Assembly: GCA_003166025.1 (NCBI GenBank)
Contig: PMWT01000058.1
Span: forward strand, 1 to 64,000
Source of the DNA: Acidimicrobiaceae bacterium
GTDB lineage: Bacteria; Actinomycetota; Acidimicrobiia; Acidimicrobiales; Palsa-688
Length of the DNA: 64,000 nucleotides
Reading direction: 5' to 3'
The notes under the pieces are model-generated. The model did not search any database. It was not told where the DNA came from and saw only the letters and a program-made list of their open reading frames with translations. The translations under genes and the position numbers were made by a program. Below are positions 41,761-50,245 of the stretch, in pieces. How positions within the stretch are numbered: the stretch's first letter is position 1; each line of letters starts with the position of its first letter.

Positions 41761-43059
41761 CTATTTGGCCGTCGACCAGTAGGACGTTGCCAGGTCCTGC
41801 AATGTCGTTAGGAACGGCATCAAGGGCAGGTCGGGGTTGAGGATGAACTTGGACAGGTCGGAGGCCACCGGGACGGCGATCTCAGGAGGCGTTGCCTCCC
41901 AGTACCGGTTGCTCATGTGGACGTGGTCGGCAATGATCTGATTGGCCACGGAGATGGCGGTGGGGTCAGTGGTCTTGACCGAGTTCTCCGCGCTCACGAA
42001 CGACTCGAGGCCGTCCCATTTCACCTGGACGGAGGGCTCCATGAAGGTGTTGACCGAGTTGAGGGCGGCCTGCTTATCGGAGTTGTGAGCGGACACGACC
42101 ACCGGCCCGGTCTCGAAGATGGCCTGCCAGCCCACGGCCGGGTTGATGGGAGGCACGATGAACGCGCCGTAGTCCTTGCCCGGCACCATGCCGTCGTGGA
42201 TCAAGTCGGACTCGAACCACGAGCCGATGAGGACCATGGCCGTCGAGCCGTTGACGAACGACGTCGGCGTACCCAGATCGGTGTCGATGTCTTCCGGGGT
42301 CCCGAAATACCCGTCGTCGGCTACCGTCTTCCAGGCCTGCATGGCTTTTACCACCGGTGCGCTGGTGTAGGAGATCTTGCCGGTGACGAGTTGCTGGTAA
42401 GCGGTGGGGCTCTCGGACAGCAGGAACTGCTCGAACCAGATGAAGCCGGCCCAGTCGTCGACGTAGTAATCGAAGGGAGCGATCCCATGCGCCTTGAGAG
42501 TGGCGGCGTCGCTCATCAGCTGGGCCCAGGTCATGGGCACGCCCAAGCCGTACTTGGCGAAGTCCTTCTTGTTGTAGTACATGACCCAATCAGAGGTGTA
42601 AAGGGGCGCGCCGTAGTACTGGCCGTTCACCTTGTAGGCGTTTTCGACGTCGGGGTTCAGCCCGTACTTGGCTTCCCATACTTTGACCAACGACGTCATG
42701 TTCGCCAGTGCCCCGGCCTTCACCAGTGGGACCAGCTGCTGGCCCGACCACCATGTGAACACTGGCGGGGCCTGGGAGGTGGTGGCGGCGGCCCGTACCA
42801 CGCCCTGGAAGGCGGTGGTGCTCGAGTACGGCTGGGCCTGCCAGCCAACCCCGCCGTCCAGGCCGGCCAGGACTTTACCGATGGCGTTGATACCGGTCGT
42901 CCAGGACGGCTTGTCATTTGATAGCTGGAGGTAGCTCACCGAACTACCTTCGCGGGTTGCGGCCGCACCGGCCGGGCCGGTGAACGTTGCAGTCCCGACC
43001 ATCGCCATTATCGAAGCTGTGGCCACCAGAGCCGACGTTCTCTTCGTAAAAAATCTCAC
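41761..43059 (-). CDS. Extracellular sugar-binding protein (ABC, family 1)
   Basis: 432 residues. N-terminus MRFFTKRTSALVATASIMAM then a hydrophobic stretch to AGAAA is a signal peptide. Mature family-1 features include FTWWSGQQLVPLVKAG, GQYYGAPLYTSDWVMYYNK and AFIVPPINPAVGW. GTG start with AAAGGGAG upstream. First gene of the operon that also carries two permeases, GH38 and a UroD-like protein, so it should bind mannosides or mannose-containing oligosaccharides. The 14-bp candidate LacI site lies 234 bases upstream. Confidence 0.92.
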   Translation of the reverse strand: MRFFTKRTSALVATASIMAMVGTATFTGPAGAAATREGSSVSYLQLSNDKPSWTTGINAIGKVLAGLDGGVGWQAQPYSSTTAFQGVVRAAATTSQAPPVFTWWSGQQLVPLVKAGALANMTSLVKVWEAKYGLNPDVENAYKVNGQYYGAPLYTSDWVMYYNKKDFAKYGLGVPMTWAQLMSDAATLKAHGIAPFDYYVDDWAGFIWFEQFLLSESPTAYQQLVTGKISYTSAPVVKAMQAWKTVADDGYFGTPEDIDTDLGTPTSFVNGSTAMVLIGSWFESDLIHDGMVPGKDYGAFIVPPINPAVGWQAIFETGPVVVSAHNSDKQAALNSVNTFMEPSVQVKWDGLESFVSAENSVKTTDPTAISVANQIIADHVHMSNRYWEATPPEIAVPVASDLSKFILNPDLPLMPFLTTLQDLATSYWSTAK

Positions 43060-43457
43060 TTATGACTCCCTTTCGCTCAGGAAACTGCCTGAATTTGGAC
43101 CAAGCATTGTTCTGCCAGCTGGCTCGGGCTACCCGTGTGGCCGTCTGGAGCGGTGCCTCTTGGGGGCCCCAATGTGGACGGTGCAGGCTCGGTGCCAGAG
43201 TTCCCCAGGGATCCTCCTCAGCTCATCCGCCACGGCGCACGCGTCATCCACGACACTTGCCAGCCCTGGGCTGCCCCCTTTCGTACCGTTGGGTTATCGT
43301 TAGCATTGCCCATTGGCCACTGTCAAGTCGCTCCGAGAGCATCGTCAACCTGCGGTCCCGCCGACCGGTGGGGGGTTTCATGGCCCAATAGGGCGTTCGC
43401 TACGTCGTTATGGTGCGATGCCGCGACCGGAGGCCCGCCGGCGCCATTAGGAGCGGT
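43060..43457 (-). promoter_or_regulatory. 398-base promoter/leader region of the importer operon
   Basis: No gene supported. It holds the promoter of the minus-strand importer operon, the 14-bp candidate LacI operator at 43293-43306, and a long presumed 5' leader of more than 200 bases. Open frames here read as Arg/Ser/Pro-rich and are shadows. The acyl-AMP ligase gene ends at its right edge (also minus strand). Confidence 0.5.
43293..43306 (-). promoter_or_regulatory. Candidate LacI operator ATGCTAACGATAAC (copy 2)
   Basis: Read on the minus strand this is identical over 14 bases to 27088-27101. It is upstream of the sugar-binding-protein gene in the same orientation relative to transcription. 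Two exact copies in front of the two outward-pointing operons of one sugar locus, with a LacI gene between them, is the pattern expected of a local regulon. Confidence 0.7.
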
Positions 43458-45116
43458 TCAGCTCCCGGTCCCGAGCGTGGCGGCGTCGGCTGGGCCCGTC
43501 GGGAACTCGCCCCGCTGGTGCATCTCGCGGGCGCGGCCGCGCTGGAGCTTGCCGTTTGGGGTCGTCGGCAGCGAGCCCGTGGGTACGAGCAGGACTTGGG
43601 AGGGGGCCAGCCCGACGGCGTTGACGATGGCGGCGCTGACAACGCCGGTGAGGTCTTCCTGCTCGTCGCCCACTTCCACCACTACGATCAGGTCCTCCTG
43701 CCGGCCGCCCACGGGACTGAAGGCGACGCACCTGCCGGGTGGCACACCGGCGGCGCTCTGCACCGCCTGCTCGATGTCCTCGGGGTGGTACTTGAGGCCC
43801 AGGCGGATGATGACCTCGCTCGACCGGCCCGTCACGAACAGCTCGCCGTCGGCCATGTAGCCGAGGTCGCCCATGCTGAACCAATCGCCGAGGAACCGGC
43901 CGTCCCTCGCCGTGTTGACGTAGCCGTCCGTGACCCCTGCGCTGCGCACCCATACCTCTCCCTGGTGGCGTTCGGGCAGCGGCTCGTCCGGGGAACCGAT
44001 CCGGATCTCGACACCGGGATAGGGAGCACCGCAGGAAACGACCCGCTTGGCCGGATGGCCCGGCCTGGGCGCCACCGCCCGTAACGAGCTCGCCAGCTCG
44101 TCCAGGTCCACGACGTCGACCCTCAGCTCTTTACCGGGCTTGGTCTCGGTCACCATCCCCGCCTCGGAAGAGGCGTAGTGCACGCAGATGGCCGTCGGCG
44201 ACAGGCCGAGGGGGACGCAGACCTCGGCGATCCGCGCGGCCACGTCGGGGTCGACCATCTCGGCGTTCAGGGCGGCCCCTCCAAGGCCGGAAAGGTCGAC
44301 CCCGTCCGGTCTTTTGGCCAGGGCCCGCAGAGCCGCCGCCCAGGCCGAGGACGGCCCCACGGTGTAAGTGGAGCGCGTCTTGCCGACCAGTCGGGGCCAC
44401 TCGGCCGGGTCCCGGACGAAACGGGCCATGGGCAGGACGTGCCAATCGATCGGCGTAGAGATCTCGAACAGGGCGCCCAGCCCTGCGATGTGAAAAAAGG
44501 GCAGCCACGAGACCATCGCCGGTACGGTGCCGGCGGGAGCGGCGGCAGCATTGGCGGCATTGGCCCGGGACCATTCGACGGCCCGGGCCTGGGTCATCCG
44601 CACGCCTTTGGGCGCCGCCGTGCTCCCCGACGTGCACAGCACCATGGCCAGGTCGGAGGGCGAAACCTCCGCCGGCCTCTGGTCGGGGGCCGGCGGGGCC
44701 TCGGTGGCCCAGTCGAGCCTGGGAATGCCGGCGTCGAGGAGGTCGAGGTAGCGGTCCTCGCCGACGATGACCGAACAACCGGTCGCGGTGGCCAAGGAAG
44801 CCACCTGGGAAGAAAAGGCGGCAATGTCGCGGACCCGCAGCGGGGCCGGGAGAGGGACCAGAGCGGCTCCGGCCAGCCAGGTGCCCCACGCCCATTCCGC
44901 CCACTCCGGGCAGTTGGGCCCGAGGAGGCCCACCATGTCGCCTATCCCCACTCGCGCCTGTTGGAGCTGGGCGGCCCTTCTCAGGGCCCGGGCGTAGAGC
45001 TCTGCCACCGACAGGGTGACCGGCTCCTCACCTAGGTGGAAGAAGTAGCCCCCTTCCCCTCGAGCCGCCACCTCGCCCAGCAACCCACAAAGTGTGGACG
45101 GGCCATTCGTTGTCAT
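43458..45116 (-). CDS. AMP-forming acyl ligase (acyl-ACP/acyl-CoA synthetase family)
   Basis: 552 residues of the ANL adenylation superfamily. AMP loop MVLCTSGSTAAPKGVRM, then WLPFFHIAGL, substrate-site VHYASSEAGMV, the hinge-Asp region FSMGDLGYMADGELFVTGR and the C-terminal catalytic Lys in TPNGKLQRGRAREM. Overlaps the acyl carrier protein gene by four bases (GTG/ATG coupling), which suggests it loads that carrier with an activated acyl group. Closest in style to FAAL/exosortase-associated ligases. Acyl substrate unknown. Confidence 0.88.
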   Translation of the reverse strand: MTTNGPSTLCGLLGEVAARGEGGYFFHLGEEPVTLSVAELYARALRRAAQLQQARVGIGDMVGLLGPNCPEWAEWAWGTWLAGAALVPLPAPLRVRDIAAFSSQVASLATATGCSVIVGEDRYLDLLDAGIPRLDWATEAPPAPDQRPAEVSPSDLAMVLCTSGSTAAPKGVRMTQARAVEWSRANAANAAAAPAGTVPAMVSWLPFFHIAGLGALFEISTPIDWHVLPMARFVRDPAEWPRLVGKTRSTYTVGPSSAWAAALRALAKRPDGVDLSGLGGAALNAEMVDPDVAARIAEVCVPLGLSPTAICVHYASSEAGMVTETKPGKELRVDVVDLDELASSLRAVAPRPGHPAKRVVSCGAPYPGVEIRIGSPDEPLPERHQGEVWVRSAGVTDGYVNTARDGRFLGDWFSMGDLGYMADGELFVTGRSSEVIIRLGLKYHPEDIEQAVQSAAGVPPGRCVAFSPVGGRQEDLIVVVEVGDEQEDLTGVVSAAIVNAVGLAPSQVLLVPTGSLPTTPNGKLQRGRAREMHQRGEFPTGPADAATLGTGS

Positions 45117-45382
45117 TTTGCTATGACGGAGGGGCCTGAAGTCTCTAATCGTTTGGCGTCCACGACTGCGGAAAGGGCGCCAACACTGGCGAAGTTCTCG
45201 GCCACGACATCCCTGTGGTCCAGGGAGATCTCGAACTCGTCCTCGAGCCAGGCGATCAGGACCTCGACGGAGAGCGAGTCCAGCATCCCGGCCGCCAGCG
45301 GGTCAGACCCAGGCGTGGCGTCCTCGAGTAGCTCGCTCTCGATGAACTGGGCGATCTGTTTTTCTGTGTTGCGCTCCGTCAC
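45113..45382 (-). CDS. Acyl carrier protein
   Basis: 89 residues, typical carrier size. The phosphopantetheine attachment Ser lies in GMLDSLSVEVLI near residue 36, within an acidic four-helix protein (LEDEFEISL, HRDVVAENFASVGAL). GTG start with AAGGAGGT upstream. It is the first gene of a two-gene operon with the acyl ligase. Divergent from the tandem hydrolase gene. It is not in a fatty-acid synthase context. Confidence 0.9.
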   Translation of the reverse strand: MTERNTEKQIAQFIESELLEDATPGSDPLAAGMLDSLSVEVLIAWLEDEFEISLDHRDVVAENFASVGALSAVVDAKRLETSGPSVIAK

Positions 45383-45531
45383 CAGGACCTCCTTGTCGAT
45401 GGTTCCCTGCCTATGGCCTTCCCAGCCTCTTGCTGGAGCTCTAGCGGCGGCACAGGACGCACAGGTCGTGTCATCGTCACGCCCACTAGAGTATAAGGAG
45501 AGGAGGGTTTAGGGTCTGTGAGAGCCTTCGG

Positions 45532-47307
45532 ATGCTTGCGCGCGTGCCGGCAGTCGTAACGCTGGGCGTTGGTGCGGGTGCGAGCGGCGTCGCCTCCCGT
45601 CCCGTTTGGTTCGGCGACGAGGGGCGCCCCGCCTTCGGGTGGTTCCACAGCCCTCCTGACGGTCTGGCTGTTGGGGGAGCCGTCATTTGCCCTCCTCTCG
45701 CTTTCAACCTGTTCCATGCTCACTACGCGCTGAGGTTGTTGGCGGAGCGCCTCGCCGCCAGCGGTTTTTGTGCCCTGCGGCTCGACTACGACGGCACCGG
45801 TGACTCCGCCGGCGGCAATGACGACCCGGGCCGGACCGAAGCGTGGGTGGCGACCGTGCGGTCGGCTTTGAGGCTCGTGCGCCAGAGCGGAGTGGACAAC
45901 GTCGGCCTGGTGGGGATGCGGTTCGGTGCCACCCTGGCCGCTCAGGCGGCGACGAGCGACGAGCGCGTCGACCAGGTCGTGCTGTGGGACCCCTGTGCCT
46001 CCGGTCGCTCCTTCTTGAGGGAGCAGAGGGCCATCAGCACGATCACACTGGGCAGCCCGGCGGAGTCGCCCGATGGGTCGGTGGAGATCCCGGGCACCCT
46101 GTACGACGCCTCCACCGCCGACGACATCGAGGCGGTCAGCATCGCCAAGTGCGCGCTCCCCCTGGCCCGCCGGGTGCTGGTGCTCACCCGGGCGGACCGG
46201 CCCGTCCACCGCTCGCTCCTCAACCCGGCGTTGGCGAGCGAGGAGTTCGCGCACGAACAGGCAGTAGGCCAGGCCGAGTTCATGGACCGGTACCCGCCCG
46301 TACAGGAACTGCCGCACGAGGCCATCACCGGGATCGTGGGCTGGCTCGGTGCCGGCGCCGGGGACGAAAAGGTCGTCGTACAGGTCCCCGAGGAGGGCGG
46401 GCCTCGCCAGGTCGAGCAGGGCTGGGGGGGCTCCCGGACCGTCGAAGAGCCCGTCAGCGTGCCCCCTGTGGGCTTGTTCGGGATCCTCACTTACAACCAC
46501 GACGTCCGGGCCCCCGGTGCGCCGGCCGCCCTGTTCCTCAACGTGGCCAACCAGCACCATGTCGGCCCCAACCGTTTGTGGGTCGAGTTGGCACGGCAGT
46601 GGGCCGGTGCGGGTATCCGTTCACTGAGGCTGGACCTGAGCGGCCTGGGGGACAGCCCGGACCGCCAGGGCGCCTCCGGCCGGTGGGAGTGTTTCAAACC
46701 GGAGGCCTTCGAGGATGTGGCCGACGCCGCCCAGTGGCTGTCGCCGGACGACCCCTCCAACGTGGTCCTGGTCGGCTTGTGCTCGGGCGGCTACCAGGCG
46801 CTCGAGGGTGCCCTGGTCCTCCGGGCCCGTGGTGTCGTGGCCATCAACCCCTTCGGCTCGTTCGACCCGGCCGAGTTCCGCGCCGGCCTCCCGCTCGACC
46901 CGCGCCGCCGGGTCCTCCTGCCGGCGCCCGAGCCGGAGGACGCCCGTCTCGAGGATGCCCGTCTCGACGAGGCCTGGAGAGCCGGCATCGTCGGCACGGG
47001 CGGCCGGTCCGGCTCGGGCCGGTGGCTAAGTGAGCTGGTACGACAGGGGACGGACACTTTGCTGGTCTGTGGGGACGCCGAGCTCAGGGCGGCTCGCCGC
47101 GGCATAACGGCGGCCCGGCTCCAGCGGCTGAGCCGGACGGGAGGCCTGCGCTTGGAGCACGTTGCTGGTCTGCAGCACGACCTTTTTATCGCCGACCAGC
47201 GGCGACTGGTGACCCGCCTGGTCACCGAGCACGTGCTGTCCCGCTTCTCGGTGCCGCACCTGCGGACCATTTCCGGCTCCCCCTGGGCAGCTGCGCTCGT
47301 CGAGTAA
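45532..47307 (+). CDS. Tandem alpha/beta hydrolase with non-Ser nucleophile elbows
   Basis: 591 residues carrying two alpha/beta-hydrolase folds in tandem (about 25-275 and 315-590). Each has an oxyanion/core segment (GAVICPPLAFNLFHAHY; FLNVANQHHVGPNR) and LDYDGTGDS / LDLSGLGDS. The expected GxSxG elbow reads GMRFGA in the first domain and GLCSGG in the second, so Arg and Cys replace Ser. A C-terminal His is present in AGLQHDLF. Similar substitutions are my recollection for exosortase-associated hydrolases. It could act on the acyl group loaded on the divergent carrier protein. Confidence 0.78.
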   Translation: MLARVPAVVTLGVGAGASGVASRPVWFGDEGRPAFGWFHSPPDGLAVGGAVICPPLAFNLFHAHYALRLLAERLAASGFCALRLDYDGTGDSAGGNDDPGRTEAWVATVRSALRLVRQSGVDNVGLVGMRFGATLAAQAATSDERVDQVVLWDPCASGRSFLREQRAISTITLGSPAESPDGSVEIPGTLYDASTADDIEAVSIAKCALPLARRVLVLTRADRPVHRSLLNPALASEEFAHEQAVGQAEFMDRYPPVQELPHEAITGIVGWLGAGAGDEKVVVQVPEEGGPRQVEQGWGGSRTVEEPVSVPPVGLFGILTYNHDVRAPGAPAALFLNVANQHHVGPNRLWVELARQWAGAGIRSLRLDLSGLGDSPDRQGASGRWECFKPEAFEDVADAAQWLSPDDPSNVVLVGLCSGGYQALEGALVLRARGVVAINPFGSFDPAEFRAGLPLDPRRRVLLPAPEPEDARLEDARLDEAWRAGIVGTGGRSGSGRWLSELVRQGTDTLLVCGDAELRAARRGITAARLQRLSRTGGLRLEHVAGLQHDLFIADQRRLVTRLVTEHVLSRFSVPHLRTISGSPWAAALVE

Positions 47308-47357
47308 CGGGGGAGCGGGGTAGCGCTGGGCCGCCTAGTCAGGCCAGCCCGGGGCAT

Positions 47358-48776
47358 TCAGGCGGGACCGGTGCGCTGGATGCGGGCGGAGGCGGCTCGG
47401 TGACGCTGGAGGCGGTCCTCGAGGGCGCCGTGCACGATCTCTCCGTTTTCGACGACCGCCTTCCCGGCGACGACCGTGTGGTAGGCCGCTACCGGCCCGC
47501 ACCGCAGCAGCGCTTCGACCGGGTCGCTCAGCGCACCGGCAAAACGGGGGCCGTCGACTCGCCAGCAAACGAGGTCTCCCACCGCGCCCGGCCGCAGCAC
47601 CCCGAGCTCGCCCTGGCGGCCGAGGCAGGCCGCACCTCCGAGCGTCGCCAGCTGGAGCGCTTCGCGAGCGCCCGTCGCCGCCGCCCCGGAGCGGTGCCGG
47701 GCCAGGAGCATCGCCGTCCTGGCTTCCAGCCAGAGGGAGGCGGAGTCGGTCGACGCCGAGCCGTCGCAGCCGAGCCCCACCGGGGCGCCGGCCGCCAGTA
47801 GCTCGGCCACGGGCGCCAGGCCCACCCCGAGCAGCAGATTGGAGCTCGGGCAATGCGCTACGCCGACCCGGGCCTGTCCCAGGCGCTCGATCTCGGCCGC
47901 GTTGGGGTGGACGCAGTGGGCTATCCACGAGCGGTCGGAAAGCCATCCGACGTCCTCGAACAGCTCGACGGGACGGCAGCCGTAGATCTCCTGGCAGTAA
48001 CTTTCCTCGTCGGGGCCCTCAGCCAGGTGGGTGTGGAGCCTGACGTCGAGCCGGGCGGCCAGCTCCGCCGTCTCCGACATCAAGCGGCGGCTCACGGAGA
48101 AGGGCGAGCACGGGGCCAGGGCGATGCGGACCATGGCTCCCACCGACCGGTCGTGGTGGGCCGACACCGCCGCTTCGCATGCGGCCAGGATCGTGTCCTC
48201 GTCCTGGCACACCGAGTCGGGGGGCAGGCCGCCGTCCTTCTCGGACACGCTCATCGAGCCCCGGGTGGGATGGAAGCGCACCCCGATCTCGCGCGCCGCG
48301 GCGATCTCGGCCCCCAGCAAGTCGCCGGCCCCCGCGGGGTGGACGTAAAGGTGGTCGGTGGTCGTGGTGCAACCACCCAGTGCCAGCTCGGCCAGGCCGA
48401 CGAAGGTCGAAAGATAGACCGCCTCCTCGTCGATGCGGGCCCAGTAGGGGTAGAGCGCACGCAGCCAATCGAACAAACCGGCGCGCACCGCGGGCGCGAA
48501 CGACCGGGTGAGGTTTTGGTAGATGTGGTGATGGGCGTTGACGAGCCCAGGCGTCACCACACAGTTGTCCGCCCTAATGGTGCGGACGGCCGCCGGCTCG
48601 GTCCCTGCCGGCCCGACACCGACCACGAGGCCGTTGTGGACGGCCACCCAGCCGCCCGGCACCTCCCCGGCCCTGTCCGTGGAGGCCCTGTCCATCGTCA
48701 CCACCACCTCGGCTCCGGCGACGACGAGATCTACGGGCTGGGCGTCAGGCACCTCATGACAGTACCCACCGCCCAT
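47358..48776 (-). CDS. 8-oxoguanine-deaminase-like amidohydrolase
   Basis: 472 residues from the ATG at 48776 (a start 33 bases earlier or a GTG slightly later are possible). TRZ/ATZ branch of the amidohydrolase superfamily: metal His pair in VNAHHHIYQNLTR, LGGCTTTTDHLYVHP, HTHLAEGPDEE, IAHCVHPN and the catalytic Asp in GLGCDGSASTDSASLW. The combination resembles 8-oxoguanine deaminase more than guanine or atrazine enzymes. Cytoplasmic purine deamination fits the nucleoside-degradation genes further right. Convergent with the hydrolase gene. Confidence 0.83.
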   Translation of the reverse strand: MGGGYCHEVPDAQPVDLVVAGAEVVVTMDRASTDRAGEVPGGWVAVHNGLVVGVGPAGTEPAAVRTIRADNCVVTPGLVNAHHHIYQNLTRSFAPAVRAGLFDWLRALYPYWARIDEEAVYLSTFVGLAELALGGCTTTTDHLYVHPAGAGDLLGAEIAAAREIGVRFHPTRGSMSVSEKDGGLPPDSVCQDEDTILAACEAAVSAHHDRSVGAMVRIALAPCSPFSVSRRLMSETAELAARLDVRLHTHLAEGPDEESYCQEIYGCRPVELFEDVGWLSDRSWIAHCVHPNAAEIERLGQARVGVAHCPSSNLLLGVGLAPVAELLAAGAPVGLGCDGSASTDSASLWLEARTAMLLARHRSGAAATGAREALQLATLGGAACLGRQGELGVLRPGAVGDLVCWRVDGPRFAGALSDPVEALLRCGPVAAYHTVVAGKAVVENGEIVHGALEDRLQRHRAASARIQRTGPA

Positions 48777-48829
48777 TACAGAGTGTGCCCCAATTGCTAG
48801 GCAGCACACCGGCTCCCCTTGACCGCCGG

Positions 48830-49138
48830 CCTGGCTGGCCTGAGGCGCTGGACCGGGGTGATGTCAGTGGCTTCAGAGCACGGATAGAGCCGACGGTCGA
48901 GCTGTCGCGCCATGTTTTCGCCGCGCCCACGCGCTTCTAAAAGACCGGGGTCACGTTCCTCGCTTTCCTCAACGGGTTCCAGCCCCACTTCAAGATGGTT
49001 GGGGGGTTCGAGAGCGCGCGCTCGGTCACCCACCTGGCGACGATCTTCCGGCTCGCCGACGGGGCCACTCTCCTCCGGGACGCTGATCTGGCCACCGAAC
49101 GGATGGGCCACGTGCTCGCTCTGGCCGGTATCGATTAA
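48830..49138 (+). pseudogene. Decayed C-terminus of a DUF993 (dihydrodipicolinate-synthase-like) gene
   Basis: In one frame (codons in phase with 48839) the DNA reads ALDRGDVSGFRARIEPTVEL, then SRHVFAAPTRF, a TAA at 48938-48940, then KTGVTFLAFLNGFQPHFKMV and on through SARSVTHL and RMGHVLALAGID to a stop at 49136-49138. This fits the last about 100 residues of DUF993 proteins, where Tyr normally stands at the TAA. The N-terminal two thirds are gone. DUF993 genes usually lie in sugar-catabolic clusters with oxidoreductases, so this is the remnant of one. Confidence 0.72.
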
Positions 49139-49215
49139 CGTCCCGAGCGCGCGCGCTAGCAAAGCGATGGCCCGGTGACCCGTCCTTAATCGCCGTTCCA
49201 GAAAGGATTAGATCG

Positions 49216-49969
49216 GTGCACGAAGATCGCCACCCCTTTGACCAGGAGACGATCGGCAGGGTCACGCGCGCCATGCTGTGCATGCAGCGCGCCTCCTGGG
49301 AACAGGGGGTGGCCGCCCAGGCCCTGTTGGAGCTCGACGAACAGGGACTCGTCGTCCTGTTGGCGGGCGAAGCTGTATTGCGGCGCGTCCCCGACGGGCG
49401 CGTCGCCATGCTGGGATCGGGCACGAATGTCACTGACCCGGCGGTCAACGGAGAGCCGTTGCAGCGTGCAGCTGTGGGACGACTCGATCTACATGGTGCC
49501 CCCGTTCCTGGCCCTGGCCGGCCAAGCCGACGAAGCGGTAGCTCAGGTCGAGGCCTACCGGGCCGCGCTCTGGGACCCGGTGGCCCACCTGTACGCGCAC
49601 ATCTGGGACGACGGCCAGCGGCAATGGGTCGACCCCGGGTTCTGGGGCGTGGGCAACGGCTGGGCCGCCGCGGGTCTGGCCCGGCTGGTTAAGGCCCTGC
49701 CCGAGACAATCGCCGCCCGGCTGCGGCTGGCCGGCTACGCCCGGGAGGTCATTGATGGCTGCTTGGCTCACCAACGGGGCGACGGGCTCTTCCACAATGT
49801 GGTCGACCAGCCGAGCAGCTTCGTGGAAACGAACCTGGCCCAGATGCTGGCCTACAGCATCTACCGCGGCCTCGGGGCAGGGTGGCTGGAGGACAGCTAC
49901 CGGTCCGCCGCCGACCGCATGCGCAGCGCCGCTCACGCCAAGGTAGACGCTGCGATGTGCTATAAGTAG
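49216..49969 (+). pseudogene. Broken GH88/GH105-type unsaturated-uronyl/rhamnosyl hydrolase gene
   Basis: Starts normally (GTG at 49216 after AGAAAGGA) with RVTRAMLCMQRASWEQGVAA and continues to VTDPAVNGEPLQ. The frame then shifts at about 49465-49473 and the rest is readable one frame over: LWDDSIYMVPPFLALAG, FWGVGNGWAAAGLARLV, GLFHNVVDQPSSFVETNL and SAADRMRSAAHAKVD. About 50 residues expected between the two blocks are missing, and the C-terminus stops at 49969, roughly 60-100 residues early. Three separate lesions indicate a dead gene. The toxin-antitoxin genes begin four bases later. Confidence 0.8.
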
Positions 49970-49972
49970 CAT

Positions 49973-50245
49973 ATGACGTCAGTCGGGGTGCGGGAGCTAC
50001 GGCAGCGGGCGAGCGCGCTGCTGCGCCAAGTCGAGCAAGGTGAGACGATCGAGATCACCGATCGCGGACGGCCTGTGGCCTTGCTCACGCCGCTGCCGGT
50101 TGGGAGCCCTCTGCAACGGCTCCGCCTCGCCGGCGAGATCGACGCCGCCACTTTGGACCTCGAGGACCTCCCCGACCCGCTGCCATCAAGAGCACCCGAG
50201 CCTCCCTCGGCGGTCCTTGCTCGTTTCCGGGACAACGAACGCTGA
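49973..50245 (+). CDS. Antitoxin, Phd/YefM (prevent-host-death) family
   Basis: 90 residues. N-terminal Phd/YefM DNA-binding and dimer part: VGVRELRQRASALLRQVEQG and ITDRGRPVALLTPLP. The C-terminal 35 residues are the flexible toxin-binding tail. ATG in the AT-rich junction right after the broken glycoside hydrolase. The stop overlaps the first codon of the PIN toxin frame. It should neutralise the toxin and repress the operon. Confidence 0.88.
   Translation: MTSVGVRELRQRASALLRQVEQGETIEITDRGRPVALLTPLPVGSPLQRLRLAGEIDAATLDLEDLPDPLPSRAPEPPSAVLARFRDNER

Noticed and set aside
41755-41766. A fourth GGGCCCTATT-like site near the end of the second sugar-binding protein
   Set aside because: Single, unphased, and overlapping a stop codon far from the molybdenum region; likely chance.
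43458-47307. A complete exosortase/PEP-CTERM system
   Set aside because: No exosortase, PEP-CTERM protein or polysaccharide genes are in the window; only the ligase, carrier and hydrolase parts resemble it.
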